NCBI RefSeq assembly: GCF_900182915.1
Contig: NZ_FXUG01000002.1
Span: 372,001 to 436,000, forward strand
Length of the DNA stretch: 64,000 bases
Source of the DNA: Neorhodopirellula lusitana
Lineage (GTDB): Bacteria; Planctomycetota; Planctomycetia; Pirellulales; Pirellulaceae
Direction of reading: 5' to 3'
Part shown: piece after piece, positions 1 to 9,053 of the stretch
Layout of the letters: each line of letters opens with the position of its first letter
Position numbering within the stretch: position 1 is the stretch's first letter
Program-made: the position numbers and the translations under genes
The notes under the pieces: generated by a model
The model's input: the letters and a program-made list of their open reading frames with translations, nothing else
Databases searched by the model: none
What the model was told of the DNA's origin: nothing

Positions 1-399
1 ACACCCCAAGTTCACCGCGAGGTCTGCGTTAAGCTCAAATTCCAATTCGGAAGCCAAGCCCTGGAAACTGGTTCCTTCGACAACCGTAAAATCGGCCTCT
101 CGCTGGATGGTCTTAAAGGACTGCTGGACGCGGGCGATCAGTTCCTCGTACCGGTCAGCAGCGAGCAATTGTCTCGCTTCGGCTCGCGTCATGCCCATCA
201 TTTGGGATGGCGAAGTGTCGAGCTGATACCGCGACCGCATCAACGCGATGCTCTGGTCCATTTCCGCTGATTTTTGAACGAAGGGGCGGAAGAACGCGAC
301 GCGATCGAAACGTCGGGTAGCCAATTCCATCACGCCAAGAGCGACCATTCGCTTGCCCGTGGCATTTTCATTCGTGGCTAGGTAAAGGCTTTCAGGCAT
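1..399 (-). CDS. pta: Phosphate acetyltransferase, N-terminal part (partial)
   Basis: Partial gene: only the first 133 codons are in the window and the 3' part lies beyond base 1. Reading from the ATG at 399, the protein opens MPESLYLATNENATGKRMV and continues into a domain resembling the BioD-like P-loop (AAA_26) domain of long-form Pta, with the glycine/lysine loop at residues 10-16. In the family, Pta interconverts acetyl-CoA and acetyl phosphate in the cytoplasm, usually next to ackA. The catalytic C-terminal domain cannot be seen here, so the call rests on the N-terminal domain alone. It is divergent from the sulfatase gene at 709. Confidence 0.7.
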   Translation of the reverse strand, partial: MPESLYLATNENATGKRMVALGVMELATRRFDRVAFFRPFVQKSAEMDQSIALMRSRYQLDTSPSQMMGMTRAEARQLLAADRYEELIARVQQSFKTIQREADFTVVEGTSFQGLASELEFELNADLAVNLGC

Positions 400-708
400 G
401 GTGTGGATTCAAGCAGAGGGTTGGCTTGTGGGGTGACCGTTCAGAGATGATACCGTTTTGTTGCTTTTGGCTCCCCCCGGGAAGCTCAAGAAAAGTACAC
501 TTCAGTGTGGATGTTTGCAATCTGAGTCTCGGTCGGTACCCGCGATCAGAAGTGAGAGTGGCCGGCAACCTCGTTGAGCTTCGCGCGGATCAGAACTTTC
601 TGCCGGATTTTTGTTTGGAAATCTTGTTTGAGATTAATTCTTGTGAACCAGACGTGTTGTCGAGCGGCGTTAGTCCCTTGCAATTTCACCTATAAATAGA
701 AAGCCAAG
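400..708. other. Divergent intergenic region, pta / sulfatase
   Basis: About 310 bases between two divergent genes. An 89-codon open frame crosses it but has no family resemblance and no ribosome binding site. An AT-rich TATAAATAG stretch near 690-699 lies just before the sulfatase start and could be promoter or leader sequence. I see no strong hairpin. Confidence 0.4.
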
Positions 709-2256
709 ATGTCTCCATTGCGATTTGTTCCCGTAAGCACCTTGTGCTTTTGTCATGTGGTGTTGTCGCTATGCCCTTTCGTGGGGGCGGCGAACGAAAC
801 TGGCGTTGAGGCGGCCGATCAAACTGGGCAGCCCACCCGACCCAATATCATCCTGGTCATGCCCGATGACGTCGGCTACGGCGACTACCACGGTCTGGGC
901 AATCCGATCACACGTACCCCATCCGTCGATGCGTTCAAAAAGCAGAGTCTGTTGTTGACGGAATTTCACGTCAGCCCGACCTGCGCGCCCACTCGCGCGG
1001 CTCTACTGAGCGGACGTCATGAGTTCAAGAACGGGGTCACGCACACGATCTATGAGCGCGAACGAATGAGTCTGGAAACGTACACGCTTCCTGAAATGCT
1101 GAAGTCGGTCGGTTACACCACCGGCATTTTCGGCAAATGGCACCTGGGTGACGAAGAGGCCTATCGTCCCGAAAGCCGTGGCTTTGACGAGGTCTACACG
1201 CACGGCGGTGGCGGCATTGGACAGACTTATCCTGGATCGTGCGGCGACGCTCCCGGCAACACCAACATCAATCCTGCACTTTGGCACAACGGAACTTGGG
1301 AAAAGACAACCGGCTATTGCACCGATCTGTTTTTCGACCAAGACGCGAAGTGGATGGACGGGCGCCGTCATGAAGAGCAACCTTTCTTCACCTACATTTC
1401 ACTGAACGCCGCTCACAGCCCGTATGTGTTGCCGGAGGAATACTGCCAACACTATTTGGGGAAGCCGGGCGTCAACGAGGACATTGCGAAGTTCTTTGGC
1501 ATGATTGAAAACATCGATGCGAACTTTGGAACGCTCATGAAGAAATTGGATGACTGGGGCATCGCGGACAACACACTGGTCATCTATTTGGCGTCGGACA
1601 ATGGCGGCACCAAGGGGATTCACATTTTCAATGCTGACCGGCGAGGAAGCAAAGGTCGGCCTTATCAGGGCGGCACGCGGGTGCCCTGCTTCGTTCGCTG
1701 GCCGGCCGGTGATATCGCGGCGGATTCCCATTGCGATGCGCTGACTTCGGTGACCGATTTGTTTCCAACCCTGGTGGAACTGACGGGTGCCAGCTTGCCC
1801 GATAAAGCGACCGATCAGGTTGATGGCCGAAGCCTAATGCCGCTTTTAAAGAATCCGGATGCTGATTGGCCTGAGCGAACACTCGTCCATCATGTGGGCC
1901 GATGGGACAAGGGCAAGGTGGAGGAGTGGAAGTTTGAAAAATGCGCGATTCAAAATTCACGTTTTACGTTGGTCAACAACCGCGAACTCTTCGATCTGAA
2001 GGCGGACCCGGGTGAACGCAATAACGTTATCAAAAAGTACCCGGAGGTTGTCGCGAATTTGCGTGCCTCGTACGAAGAGTGGTGGGACGAGATGCTACCA
2101 CTGTTGGTTAACGAAGATGCGGTGGGGCCTGAGATCAATCCGATGAAAGTGTTGTATTGGGAACAATTCGGGGGCGGTCCTGATAGGGACTTGCTCCGGC
2201 GAATGAACCCGCACCGATTGATTCCTGGAAAGCGGAAACCAGCGCCCAAGAAGTGA
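709..2256 (+). CDS. Secreted sulfatase (arylsulfatase family)
   Basis: A 515-residue sulfatase, expected to hydrolyse sulfate esters, probably on sulfated polysaccharides. An N-terminal hydrophobic stretch ending near Ala27-Ala28 looks like a signal peptide, so it should act outside the cytoplasm. The metal-binding segment PNIILVMPDDVGYGDY is at about residues 45-60. The formylglycine signature Cys-Ala-Pro-Thr-Arg is at residues 92-96, where Cys92 would be converted to formylglycine. A GKWHLG motif and an ASDNGG motif follow, both typical of the family. The length is normal for a single-domain sulfatase. It stands alone with no transporter beside it. The substrate cannot be read from the sequence. 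Confidence 0.93.
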   Translation: MSPLRFVPVSTLCFCHVVLSLCPFVGAANETGVEAADQTGQPTRPNIILVMPDDVGYGDYHGLGNPITRTPSVDAFKKQSLLLTEFHVSPTCAPTRAALLSGRHEFKNGVTHTIYERERMSLETYTLPEMLKSVGYTTGIFGKWHLGDEEAYRPESRGFDEVYTHGGGGIGQTYPGSCGDAPGNTNINPALWHNGTWEKTTGYCTDLFFDQDAKWMDGRRHEEQPFFTYISLNAAHSPYVLPEEYCQHYLGKPGVNEDIAKFFGMIENIDANFGTLMKKLDDWGIADNTLVIYLASDNGGTKGIHIFNADRRGSKGRPYQGGTRVPCFVRWPAGDIAADSHCDALTSVTDLFPTLVELTGASLPDKATDQVDGRSLMPLLKNPDADWPERTLVHHVGRWDKGKVEEWKFEKCAIQNSRFTLVNNRELFDLKADPGERNNVIKKYPEVVANLRASYEEWWDEMLPLLVNEDAVGPEINPMKVLYWEQFGGGPDRDLLRRMNPHRLIPGKRKPAPKK

Positions 2257-2318
2257 GGGGGGATTCAATACGCTGGGTGCCGATGGAGCGGCAGTTCGGT
2301 TTGGACAATCCCAGTAAG

Positions 2319-2340
2319 AGCTCTGGTCATTGCCAGAGCT
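2319..2340 (+). terminator. Hairpin downstream of the sulfatase gene
   Basis: An 8-bp stem, AGCTCTGG / CCAGAGCT, with a 6-base loop lies 63 bases after the sulfatase stop. The following sequence is T-rich but has no uninterrupted T run, so it is a weak terminator candidate. Confidence 0.4.
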
Positions 2341-2379
2341 TGGTGTTGTCAAAGTTTGATCCCGCCCAAGGCGATTACG

Positions 2380-2435
2380 CCTGAGGTGTACCGTCCGAGC
2401 TGTACCGCCTGAGTTGTACCGTCCGAGGTATACCG
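2380..2435. repeat. Four 14-bp tandem repeats
   Basis: Four consecutive 14-bp units with consensus yCyGAGsTGTACCG, at 2380-2393, 2394-2407, 2408-2421 and 2422-2435. They differ at only a few positions. The array is intergenic between convergent genes. Units are too short and have no spacers, so this is not a CRISPR array. Confidence 0.85.
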
Positions 2436-2542
2436 GCTGTGGGGATCGAATTTACGAACGGGGTGCTGGATTGCAGCCCCTGATCTTGCAGGCACGGATG
2501 TCGCGCCTGTTGGTGAATCGTGCCGCTGGGAGCCGAGAAGTT

Positions 2543-2965
2543 TTAGACCTCAAGGAGTTCGTCGGCTTCTTCGTCGCTCAACGATGCTTCTTCGTCGATT
2601 TCTTCTTCAGCGACCAGGCCGAGCGAATCGCACTGTTCGTCGGTCAGTTGGACGTAGCCTAGCGAGCGGATAACTTCCAGGACTTCGCTGCAAGTTGGGA
2701 ACATGCGACCGGAGCTTTGCTTGTAGTCGTCCATGGCTCGCATGAATTCAACTTCGTTTTCGCTGTAGTCACGTTCGCAAGTTGTTGGGTCGATGTGACG
2801 TCGGCGTTGTGTCTTGCGACGAGGTGGTGTGTTGGCCGATTCTTTTGCCGTTGCTTCTTCGCCACGGCGTTCGTTTCGGCGTCGGTCGATGCTTACGGTC
2901 TTGTCTTCGCTTTTGGAAGCGGTGGACTTAACTTGGCTTTTCTTTTGAGTGGTAGTAGCAGGCAT
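2543..2965 (-). CDS. Conserved planctomycete-type hypothetical protein
   Basis: A 140-residue soluble protein of unknown function. I chose the ATG at 2965 because GAGGAC sits about 6 bases upstream; the open frame could extend 19 codons further. The N-terminal half is strongly basic and low-complexity (Lys/Arg/Thr/Ser). A central conserved-looking block runs from [19 protein letters not shown] through [12 protein letters not shown], and the C-terminus is very acidic (a Glu/Asp/Ser run to the end). The central block reminds me of small proteins common in planctomycetes, but I cannot name a function. The charge split would suit a nucleic-acid or protein-binding adaptor, which is only inference. 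Confidence 0.75.
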   Translation of the reverse strand: MPATTTQKKSQVKSTASKSEDKTVSIDRRRNERRGEEATAKESANTPPRRKTQRRRHIDPTTCERDYSENEVEFMRAMDDYKQSSGRMFPTCSEVLEVIRSLGYVQLTDEQCDSLGLVAEEEIDEEASLSDEEADELLEV

Positions 2966-3206
2966 CTGATGTCCTCGTGCGAAGGGCGAATGTGCGATCT
3001 GGATTGTTAGTGAAGACTCCATCCGTTGGCCCTGGAAGATGCGAGACTATCCGGTTTGAGGTCACCTTGTCGGTTGACCGTGTTAGGAAGAGTTGCATTC
3101 TTGAGCCGTTAATATGTAGCACGGAGCAAGCGTGCAGGTCGGACAGGCGGTAGACTTTATCTAGAACGCACGGACTTCCTGAGTGAAACCGTGCGGGCTG
3201 TGACGG

Positions 3207-3227
3207 TTGCAGCAGTTGTTGCTGCAA
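3207..3227. repeat. Short palindrome before comEC
   Basis: A perfect 8-bp inverted repeat, TTGCAGCA-gttgt-TGCTGCAA, about 30 bases upstream of the comEC start in the divergent intergenic region. It could be an operator or a 5' UTR hairpin; nothing else supports a role. Confidence 0.4.
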
Positions 3228-3256
3228 AATGTTGAAAAGCGGGGGCAAACGGATTG

Positions 3257-6133
3257 ATGTCTGGGGGCACGACGGACGACAACCGATCTTCTGGATTCCT
3301 GTCCAGCACCGTCGCAAGCTTGGCGGCGCGGGTGTTTCCGGTCGCGCAGCACTTCCCGGGTGCTCACCAGCTACCGCAAACCCAACCGCTGACTTTGATG
3401 GCCGCCGCGGCGTTGGTTGGCATCGCGATGGACCGGTGGTTGTCGCCACCCGCTTGGCTTTGGATCGTTGGATGTGGTTTGTCACTGTTGTCGTGGCTGG
3501 CCGTGGATCGGTGGTCCTGGGCGTGGTCGGCGTGGTGTTTACCGGGAATATTGAAACGGATGTCTGCCCGCAACCAGTCTCTGAGCAGTCGCTCTTCCAA
3601 CAGCCCGTCGCACGACAGTCCGTCGCCCAGCTACCCGTCACCCAGCAGCCAGTCACCCAGCAACTCGTCGCCCAGCGGCGGTTCTTCCGATAGCACGTTC
3701 CGGGCCCACGGGTTTGGGGCGGTACCCGCTGGACCCAACGGCCAGGTGATGTTGATTGCCATCGCGCTGATGTGCTTGATGGGGATGCGACACCGTGGGT
3801 GCTGGGATGAGTACAACCGCAACAGCATTGGCAAGGTGTTTACCGAGATCGATGAGCCCACGATTTTGGTGGGGGTGGTGGATCAAGCCGTTCAGTTGCG
3901 TCGCGATCCAATCGACTCGTTGCCAGCACGTCGACCACGCAATGGGGCGAAACCGAATGATACTGGAAGCTACGAAACGATTTTGACATTGGCAGTGGAA
4001 ACGGTTCGTCGCGGAAGTCAGGATGTCCCGATGACGGGGCGCGTGCGTGTCCGGGCTAGCGGCGATGCGTCCTATCTTCGGCCAGGTGATCGCATTCGGG
4101 TATATGGCAAGATCTCCACGATGGATCGCACGTCCAATCCAGGCGAGCGTGACATGACCGAATGGATGATTCGCAAAGGGCTGCATGCGACAGTGAAGGT
4201 CGAGCGAGGAACGGAACTCGAGCAACTGGAATCGCCGTCGTGGCAAACGCCCCAGCGATGGTTGCACCGGAAGATTGCTGATCTGGCCGCTTCGGCTCGG
4301 CAAGGCATTTTGCAGTACATCGCGCCGGAGCAGCACGGGATCGCGTTGGCGTTAATCTTGGGGCAAAGAGATCTACTGGAACACACCACTTCGGAATCCT
4401 TGGTCGCGACCGGAACCGCTCACCTGTTGTCGGTCAGTGGATTGCATTTAGGGATTCTGTTTGTGGTCGCGCGATTGATTGCGGGATGGCTTCGCTTGCC
4501 GATGGGGGCCCAGCTGATATTTCTGGGCACGGTGACGGTGTTTTATGTCGCCATCACGGGTGGGCGTCCGCCGGTGTTGCGTGCTGCGATCTTATTGTCG
4601 ACGATCATGCTTTCAATGGCGCTGGCAAGGTCTCAACAGCCGCTCAACTCGCTTTCGCTGGCGTTGCTGTTGTTGGCCGGGGCAATGCCGCTGGAGGTTT
4701 TTGCGGTTGGCATGCAGTTGTCGTTTTTGGCTGTCGCGACGTTGTTGTCGTGTGGGCCTCAGAGTCGGCGGCAGCGAAATGCGACCAACCACGCTGTCGA
4801 GCTCGAAGAGAATTTTGACGCCTTGGCCCAGAAGAGTTCGGGGCGAACCCAACGGGTAGCGAAGAGATTCTTGACGGCGGTTCGCACCGCTTTGTGGTAC
4901 AGCGGTTGTGTGACGATGACGACGTTACCGTTGGTCTGGCATGCCTTCCATGTTGTTTCGCCCATCAGCGTGCTGGTGAATGTGATCTTATCGCCGATGA
5001 TGGTCGTTGCTTTGTCGGCGGGAGTGGCGACCGTGCTCGCCGGTTGGTGTTGGGGACCACTGGGGGCCGTGCCGGGGTGGATTTGTTCGGTGATGTTGTC
5101 GTTGATGCGGGATGTCATCGAGATTGCTCGCTCGATACCCGGCGGCCACTTTTGGCTGCCGTCGCCGCCACTTTTCTGGATAGTGGCCTACTACCTCGTG
5201 CTTGTGATGCTGCTCGCGGTTCGCCCGCGAGGCCAGCGTCGTTGGCCGATCGGGATTTGGTCTTTCGTGTGGATCGTGATGGCTTGGTGGATCTCCACGA
5301 CACCGGCCAGTTTGCCACGCGATACGCTGGAGGCGACCTTCATTGACGTAGGGCACGGAACCGCGGCGATCTTGCGTTCCGAACGTGACGAAGTTTGGCT
5401 ATACGATTGTGGGTGGCTTGGTAACTTCAAGCATCGCAGCCACAAAATCGATGAGGTGTTGTGGTCGATGGGGATCACTCGGATTGACGGCGTGATTCTG
5501 TCGCATGCTGACGCGGATCATTTCAACGCCTTGCCCGGGCTGGCGACTCGTTTTTCGATCAAGCAGCTTGTCACGCCGCCTGGCATGCTTGAGGGCGGCG
5601 GGCGATCACTTGAAATTGCTCGTCAAGCGATTCAGCGTTGGGAGGTTCCTGTTATCGAAGTCGACCACGATGATCCGTTACCTGACGAGCTGGGTTCCGA
5701 CGAGCTGGGGTCTGGCATTTGGACGGATACGAAAATCCTTCACCCGCCGCGCGTCCCGGTCGCGGGCAGTGACAATGCGAACTCGCTGGTGTTGCAGATC
5801 AACCATGGTGGTCGGTTCTTGTTGTTGCCCGGTGACTTGGAGCCGCCCGGTACGGGCGTCTTGACGTCGCTTCCGCGTCCGCCGCCGGGCGGTGTGATGA
5901 TGGCACCGCATCACGGTAGCCTGCACATGGATGCCGATGCGGTCTTGCAGTGGGCGCGACCGATTGAAACGGTGGTCAGTGGGGGCAAGCGAGCGGCCGC
6001 TCCACAGGTGACGGAAATGCTGGCAGCGGCAGGGGGCGGCGTGCACGTGACGTCCCGCGTGGGCTGTATCCGGGTTCGGATCGGTCCCAGCGGGAAGATT
6101 CAGATTCGTGCTTGGAAAACGGATCCGTGGTAA
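3257..6133 (+). CDS. comEC: ComEC/Rec2-type DNA internalization channel
   Basis: A large integral membrane protein of 958 residues, probably the channel that passes single-stranded DNA into the cytoplasm during natural transformation. Hydrophobic segments occupy the N-terminus. A middle Competence domain (about residues 350-650) includes the typical GLILGQRD- and SVSGLHLGIL-like region. The C-terminus is a metallo-beta-lactamase-like domain with HADADHFNALPG and MAPHHGS, carrying the usual metal-ligand motifs. ATG 3257 is preferred over the TTG one codon upstream. A serine-rich low-complexity insert lies at about residues 100-145. No other com genes are adjacent, as is common for isolated comEC. 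Confidence 0.88.
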   Translation: MSGGTTDDNRSSGFLSSTVASLAARVFPVAQHFPGAHQLPQTQPLTLMAAAALVGIAMDRWLSPPAWLWIVGCGLSLLSWLAVDRWSWAWSAWCLPGILKRMSARNQSLSSRSSNSPSHDSPSPSYPSPSSQSPSNSSPSGGSSDSTFRAHGFGAVPAGPNGQVMLIAIALMCLMGMRHRGCWDEYNRNSIGKVFTEIDEPTILVGVVDQAVQLRRDPIDSLPARRPRNGAKPNDTGSYETILTLAVETVRRGSQDVPMTGRVRVRASGDASYLRPGDRIRVYGKISTMDRTSNPGERDMTEWMIRKGLHATVKVERGTELEQLESPSWQTPQRWLHRKIADLAASARQGILQYIAPEQHGIALALILGQRDLLEHTTSESLVATGTAHLLSVSGLHLGILFVVARLIAGWLRLPMGAQLIFLGTVTVFYVAITGGRPPVLRAAILLSTIMLSMALARSQQPLNSLSLALLLLAGAMPLEVFAVGMQLSFLAVATLLSCGPQSRRQRNATNHAVELEENFDALAQKSSGRTQRVAKRFLTAVRTALWYSGCVTMTTLPLVWHAFHVVSPISVLVNVILSPMMVVALSAGVATVLAGWCWGPLGAVPGWICSVMLSLMRDVIEIARSIPGGHFWLPSPPLFWIVAYYLVLVMLLAVRPRGQRRWPIGIWSFVWIVMAWWISTTPASLPRDTLEATFIDVGHGTAAILRSERDEVWLYDCGWLGNFKHRSHKIDEVLWSMGITRIDGVILSHADADHFNALPGLATRFSIKQLVTPPGMLEGGGRSLEIARQAIQRWEVPVIEVDHDDPLPDELGSDELGSGIWTDTKILHPPRVPVAGSDNANSLVLQINHGGRFLLLPGDLEPPGTGVLTSLPRPPPGGVMMAPHHGSLHMDADAVLQWARPIETVVSGGKRAAAPQVTEMLAAAGGGVHVTSRVGCIRVRIGPSGKIQIRAWKTDPW
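3579..3690 (+). repeat. Degenerate tandem repeat inside comEC (Ser/Pro-rich insert)
   Basis: Imperfect copies of an approximately 16-bp unit around CCCAGCAGCCAGTCAC encode a Ser/Pro/Asn-rich stretch between two hydrophobic segments of ComEC. The repeat leaves several frames open on both strands, which explains overlapping spurious ORFs here. Confidence 0.7.
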
Positions 6134-6212
6134 TGGCTTTTGGTTTTGGGGAGAGTGATTGGTGGCAACCCATCGCTTTCAGGCCCGGTGGTGCAGTGAT
6201 ACGATCTCGGGC

Positions 6213-7418
6213 ATGAATACCGAATCAACTGATGTCGCCACGCCCGCCTTGCCGAACTGCCCAGCCGACCTTGCCCAGGTTTGGACATGGTGGCGTGAAC
6301 AAATGCCAGTGGCCCGGCAATGGGCCTACTTTGATCACGCCGCCGTTGGTCCGCTCAGTGGACCGGCCGCCGATAGCCTTCGCCGCTTTGCCGAAACCGC
6401 GTCCTCGCATGGGGACGTGTACTGGATGGACTGGTCGCGACGAGTGAACTCGTTGCGTGACATGACAGCGGAGATGATTCACTGTGACGCGGATGAAGTG
6501 GCGTTGATCCCGAACACGACAACGGGCATCAATTTTGTTGCCAATGGATATCCGTGGCAGGCGGGTGACAGCGTCGTGGTTCCCGAGGGTGAGTTCCCGA
6601 GCAATTTGTTTCCGTGGTTGAATTTGAAATCGCGTGGCGTTGATGTGCGGATTGTGCCGCGTCGCGATGGGCGAGTGGTGGTGGAAGACTTGATGGCCCA
6701 GGTTGATGCGACGACCAAGCTGATCGCGGTCAGTTGGGTTGGCTACGCGAGCGGTTTCCGGATCGAATTGAATGAGCTGGTCGATGCGGCTCACCGAGCC
6801 GGCGTGCTGGTGTTTGTCGACGCGATTCAGGGGTTGGGCATGTACCCGCTGGACCTGCGGACTTGCGATGTCGATTTTCTATCCGCTGACGGACACAAGT
6901 GGTTCTTGGGGCCTGAGGGAGCGGGCGTCGCAGTGATTCGCAAGCGTCATTTGGATCTGATTCGGTGCGAGAACGTGGGTTGGGCGAGCGTTCAAAACTC
7001 GCACCTCTTTTCGGGGGCGACGTTTGACCTGCGAGACGATGCCGCCCGTTTCGAGTGTGGCACGGCCAACATGGCTGGCCTGATGTCGCTGGCCGCTTCG
7101 ATGGAGATGTTTCAAAGCGTGAACCGGCAACACGGTCCTGCGGCGATCGGGGAACGGGTGTTAGAGCGTGCCGGGAGCTTGCGTGGATTGTTGGCCCAGC
7201 GGGGTGCTCGGATGCTGTTCAATCATCAACCTGATCACGTTCACGGGTCAGGCATTGTGACGTTTGAGGTGCCCGGCGAGTCGCCGACGGATTTCCGGTC
7301 GCGGGGTTTGGAAAAGAATGTTGTCGTTAGTTGCCGAGGTGGAGGCATCCGAGCGAGCGTTCATGTTTACAATAGTGACGACGATCTCCGGCGACTGGCC
7401 GACTTGATTCCCGCTTGA
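6213..7418 (+). CDS. Class-V PLP-dependent aminotransferase / desulfurase-like protein
   Basis: A 401-residue PLP enzyme of the class-V fold. The N-terminal YFDHAAVGPLS block, the NTTTGIN phosphate-binding region (about 101-107), the D-A-I-Q segment near 203-206 and the Schiff-base lysine Lys229 in SADGHKWFLGPEG are all present. The C-terminal IRASVHVYNSDDDL block is also typical. The catalytic-cysteine loop of SufS/IscS is not evident, so true cysteine desulfurase activity is doubtful; isopenicillin-epimerase-like or other lyase activity is possible. ATG 6213 is preferred over a TTG 18 codons upstream. coaD starts 18 bases downstream, so the two are probably co-transcribed. Confidence 0.88.
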   Translation: MNTESTDVATPALPNCPADLAQVWTWWREQMPVARQWAYFDHAAVGPLSGPAADSLRRFAETASSHGDVYWMDWSRRVNSLRDMTAEMIHCDADEVALIPNTTTGINFVANGYPWQAGDSVVVPEGEFPSNLFPWLNLKSRGVDVRIVPRRDGRVVVEDLMAQVDATTKLIAVSWVGYASGFRIELNELVDAAHRAGVLVFVDAIQGLGMYPLDLRTCDVDFLSADGHKWFLGPEGAGVAVIRKRHLDLIRCENVGWASVQNSHLFSGATFDLRDDAARFECGTANMAGLMSLAASMEMFQSVNRQHGPAAIGERVLERAGSLRGLLAQRGARMLFNHQPDHVHGSGIVTFEVPGESPTDFRSRGLEKNVVVSCRGGGIRASVHVYNSDDDLRRLADLIPA

Positions 7419-7436
7419 CCACCCAGGCTGCTCCTC

Positions 7437-7994
7437 TTGAATTTCGAAAACCCAAAAAACGTAGACCAGAAATCGGTCGTCCCGGTCGCCTCCGGATTGT
7501 CGCACCGGATCGCGGTCTACACTGGCTCGTTCGATCCGATCACGTCAGGTCACTTGCACATCATCCACCGCGCCGCCCAGCTATTTGAAACGCTGGTGAT
7601 CGGGATCGGAATCAACGCAGACAAACGAGCCATGTTTGATTCGTCTCAACGTGTCGAACTGGTCACCGAAGTGACCAACGATCTGCCAAATGTGCGAGTG
7701 GAAACCTTTGACACGCTGGCGGTCGATTTCGTGCGTTCGCTTGGTAGCGGCGTGATGGTGCGAGGAATCCGTCCGCTGACCGACACGGCTGGTGAGTTCA
7801 CCATGATGATGGCCAACCATCAACTAGATCCTGCTATCGAGACTGTCTTCCTGATGGCGGACGAACGTTTCGCACACGTCAGTAGTTCGTTGCTGAAACA
7901 AATTGCATCGATCAGCGATGACGACGAGCATCTGGCCAAATTCGTACCACGAGCCATTATCCCGGCATTGCGAGAGAGACTGAAAGTCCGGTGA
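7437..7994 (+). CDS. coaD: Phosphopantetheine adenylyltransferase
   Basis: Catalyses the penultimate step of coenzyme A synthesis, joining 4'-phosphopantetheine and ATP to give dephospho-CoA. The nucleotidyltransferase signature YTGSFDPITSGHLHII, with the T-x-G-H motif, and the later VRGIRPLTD and SSS..K motifs are clear. The core starts at about residue 23, giving an unusual N-terminal extension if the TTG at 7437 is used. A second in-frame TTG at 7497 would give a more standard length, so the start is uncertain. It lies directly behind the aminotransferase gene. Confidence 0.93.
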   Translation: MNFENPKNVDQKSVVPVASGLSHRIAVYTGSFDPITSGHLHIIHRAAQLFETLVIGIGINADKRAMFDSSQRVELVTEVTNDLPNVRVETFDTLAVDFVRSLGSGVMVRGIRPLTDTAGEFTMMMANHQLDPAIETVFLMADERFAHVSSSLLKQIASISDDDEHLAKFVPRAIIPALRERLKVR

Positions 7995-8025
7995 GGTGGG
8001 CGCACGGGAAGACGGGGCCTCCAGC

Positions 8026-8982
8026 ATGAGCAACCGCAAGACTCAATCTCGATATGAAGATGTCCGCAGCGCCTTGCGTGAAGACCTGCCGGCTTGGGGC
8101 GTCTTGGTGTTCGAGAGCCATCACGCCAGTGAGTTCACGATGCAGTGGCGAACTCACTCATTCGCCAAGGTTGTTTTCATCCTGGAAGGTTCGGGGCGGT
8201 TCGATGTGGGCGAGAACGCGTTTGAGTTTGTTGCCGGTGATGTGATTTTCGTGCCCTCGCAAACAAAGAATCGAATTTGCGACAATCAGGCTGATCCGGT
8301 GAGTTTGTACGCCGCCTGCATTTCTGACCAAGTCTTGCAATGTGATCCAACGATGCTGGATCGATGGCTTCCCCGGCATTTTTTCAAGCAGCCTAGACGT
8401 TCACTGGCGATCGCATCGGTGCTGAGGCGGATGGTTTTGACCCAGGACCAAGGATCAGTGCGTTCATCCGGACGACAATCGATCGAAATGTTGACGGATG
8501 CCTGGCGACTGTTAAGCCTGGTCGCCGAAGTTGCCGATAAGCCACCCAAGCAGCAATCGGCGGGCGGTGTTTCGACAGGCGACGTTCCCACAGACGAGTT
8601 AATTTCCAAAGATATTGAGGTTGTGCGACAGTACGCCGAGACGCTGCGAACTCACTTTCTGGATGCGGGCACGATTGATACCGCGGCGGAAACGTGTGGT
8701 TTGTCACGTCGCACGTTCACTCGGTTGTTTCGTGAGGTGACCGGCACCACTTGGTTGGGGTACGTGCGGCAGATCGCGATTGACCACGCATCCGACTTGC
8801 TTCGAGAGACCGATTTGCCGATCTTGTCGGTGGCGTTTGAAGCAGGGTTTTCCGATTTATCCACGTTTTATCGCCAATTCACTCGCCGAGTTGGCCAGTC
8901 ACCGGCCTGCTACCGCGAATCAAACCACTTGCCTGACCGAGTTGCTGAGTCCTCGACAGAAGCCTCTGCGTCGTCAAAATAG
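8026..8982 (+). CDS. AraC-family transcriptional regulator with cupin sensor domain
   Basis: A 318-residue regulator. The N-terminal part (about 40-100) looks like a cupin/AraC-binding fold, with a H-x-F-x-K-V region followed by a G-x-F-x-V-x-x-G-D-V block. The C-terminal 100 residues form a double helix-turn-helix domain: AAETCGLSRRTFTRLFRE for the first and LPILSVAFEAGFSDLSTFYRQF for the second. The effector is unknown. An in-frame GTG at 7996 could add 10 residues, almost abutting the coaD stop. The following gene is a peptidase, so local regulation of it is possible but unproven. Confidence 0.88.
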   Translation: MSNRKTQSRYEDVRSALREDLPAWGVLVFESHHASEFTMQWRTHSFAKVVFILEGSGRFDVGENAFEFVAGDVIFVPSQTKNRICDNQADPVSLYAACISDQVLQCDPTMLDRWLPRHFFKQPRRSLAIASVLRRMVLTQDQGSVRSSGRQSIEMLTDAWRLLSLVAEVADKPPKQQSAGGVSTGDVPTDELISKDIEVVRQYAETLRTHFLDAGTIDTAAETCGLSRRTFTRLFREVTGTTWLGYVRQIAIDHASDLLRETDLPILSVAFEAGFSDLSTFYRQFTRRVGQSPACYRESNHLPDRVAESSTEASASSK

Positions 8983-9053
8983 GGCGATCGTATTGAACTT
9001 TTGTGATTCGCTCGAATTTCGATAGCCCTTTTCTCCTCCAACGGATTGCCAAC

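Noticed and set aside
426..695. 89-codon ORF before the sulfatase gene
   Set aside because: No ribosome binding site, no familiar segment and composition typical of non-coding sequence.
2928..3656. 242-codon minus-strand frame
   Set aside because: Created by the Ser-rich tandem repeat of comEC; no start signal or homology-like pattern.
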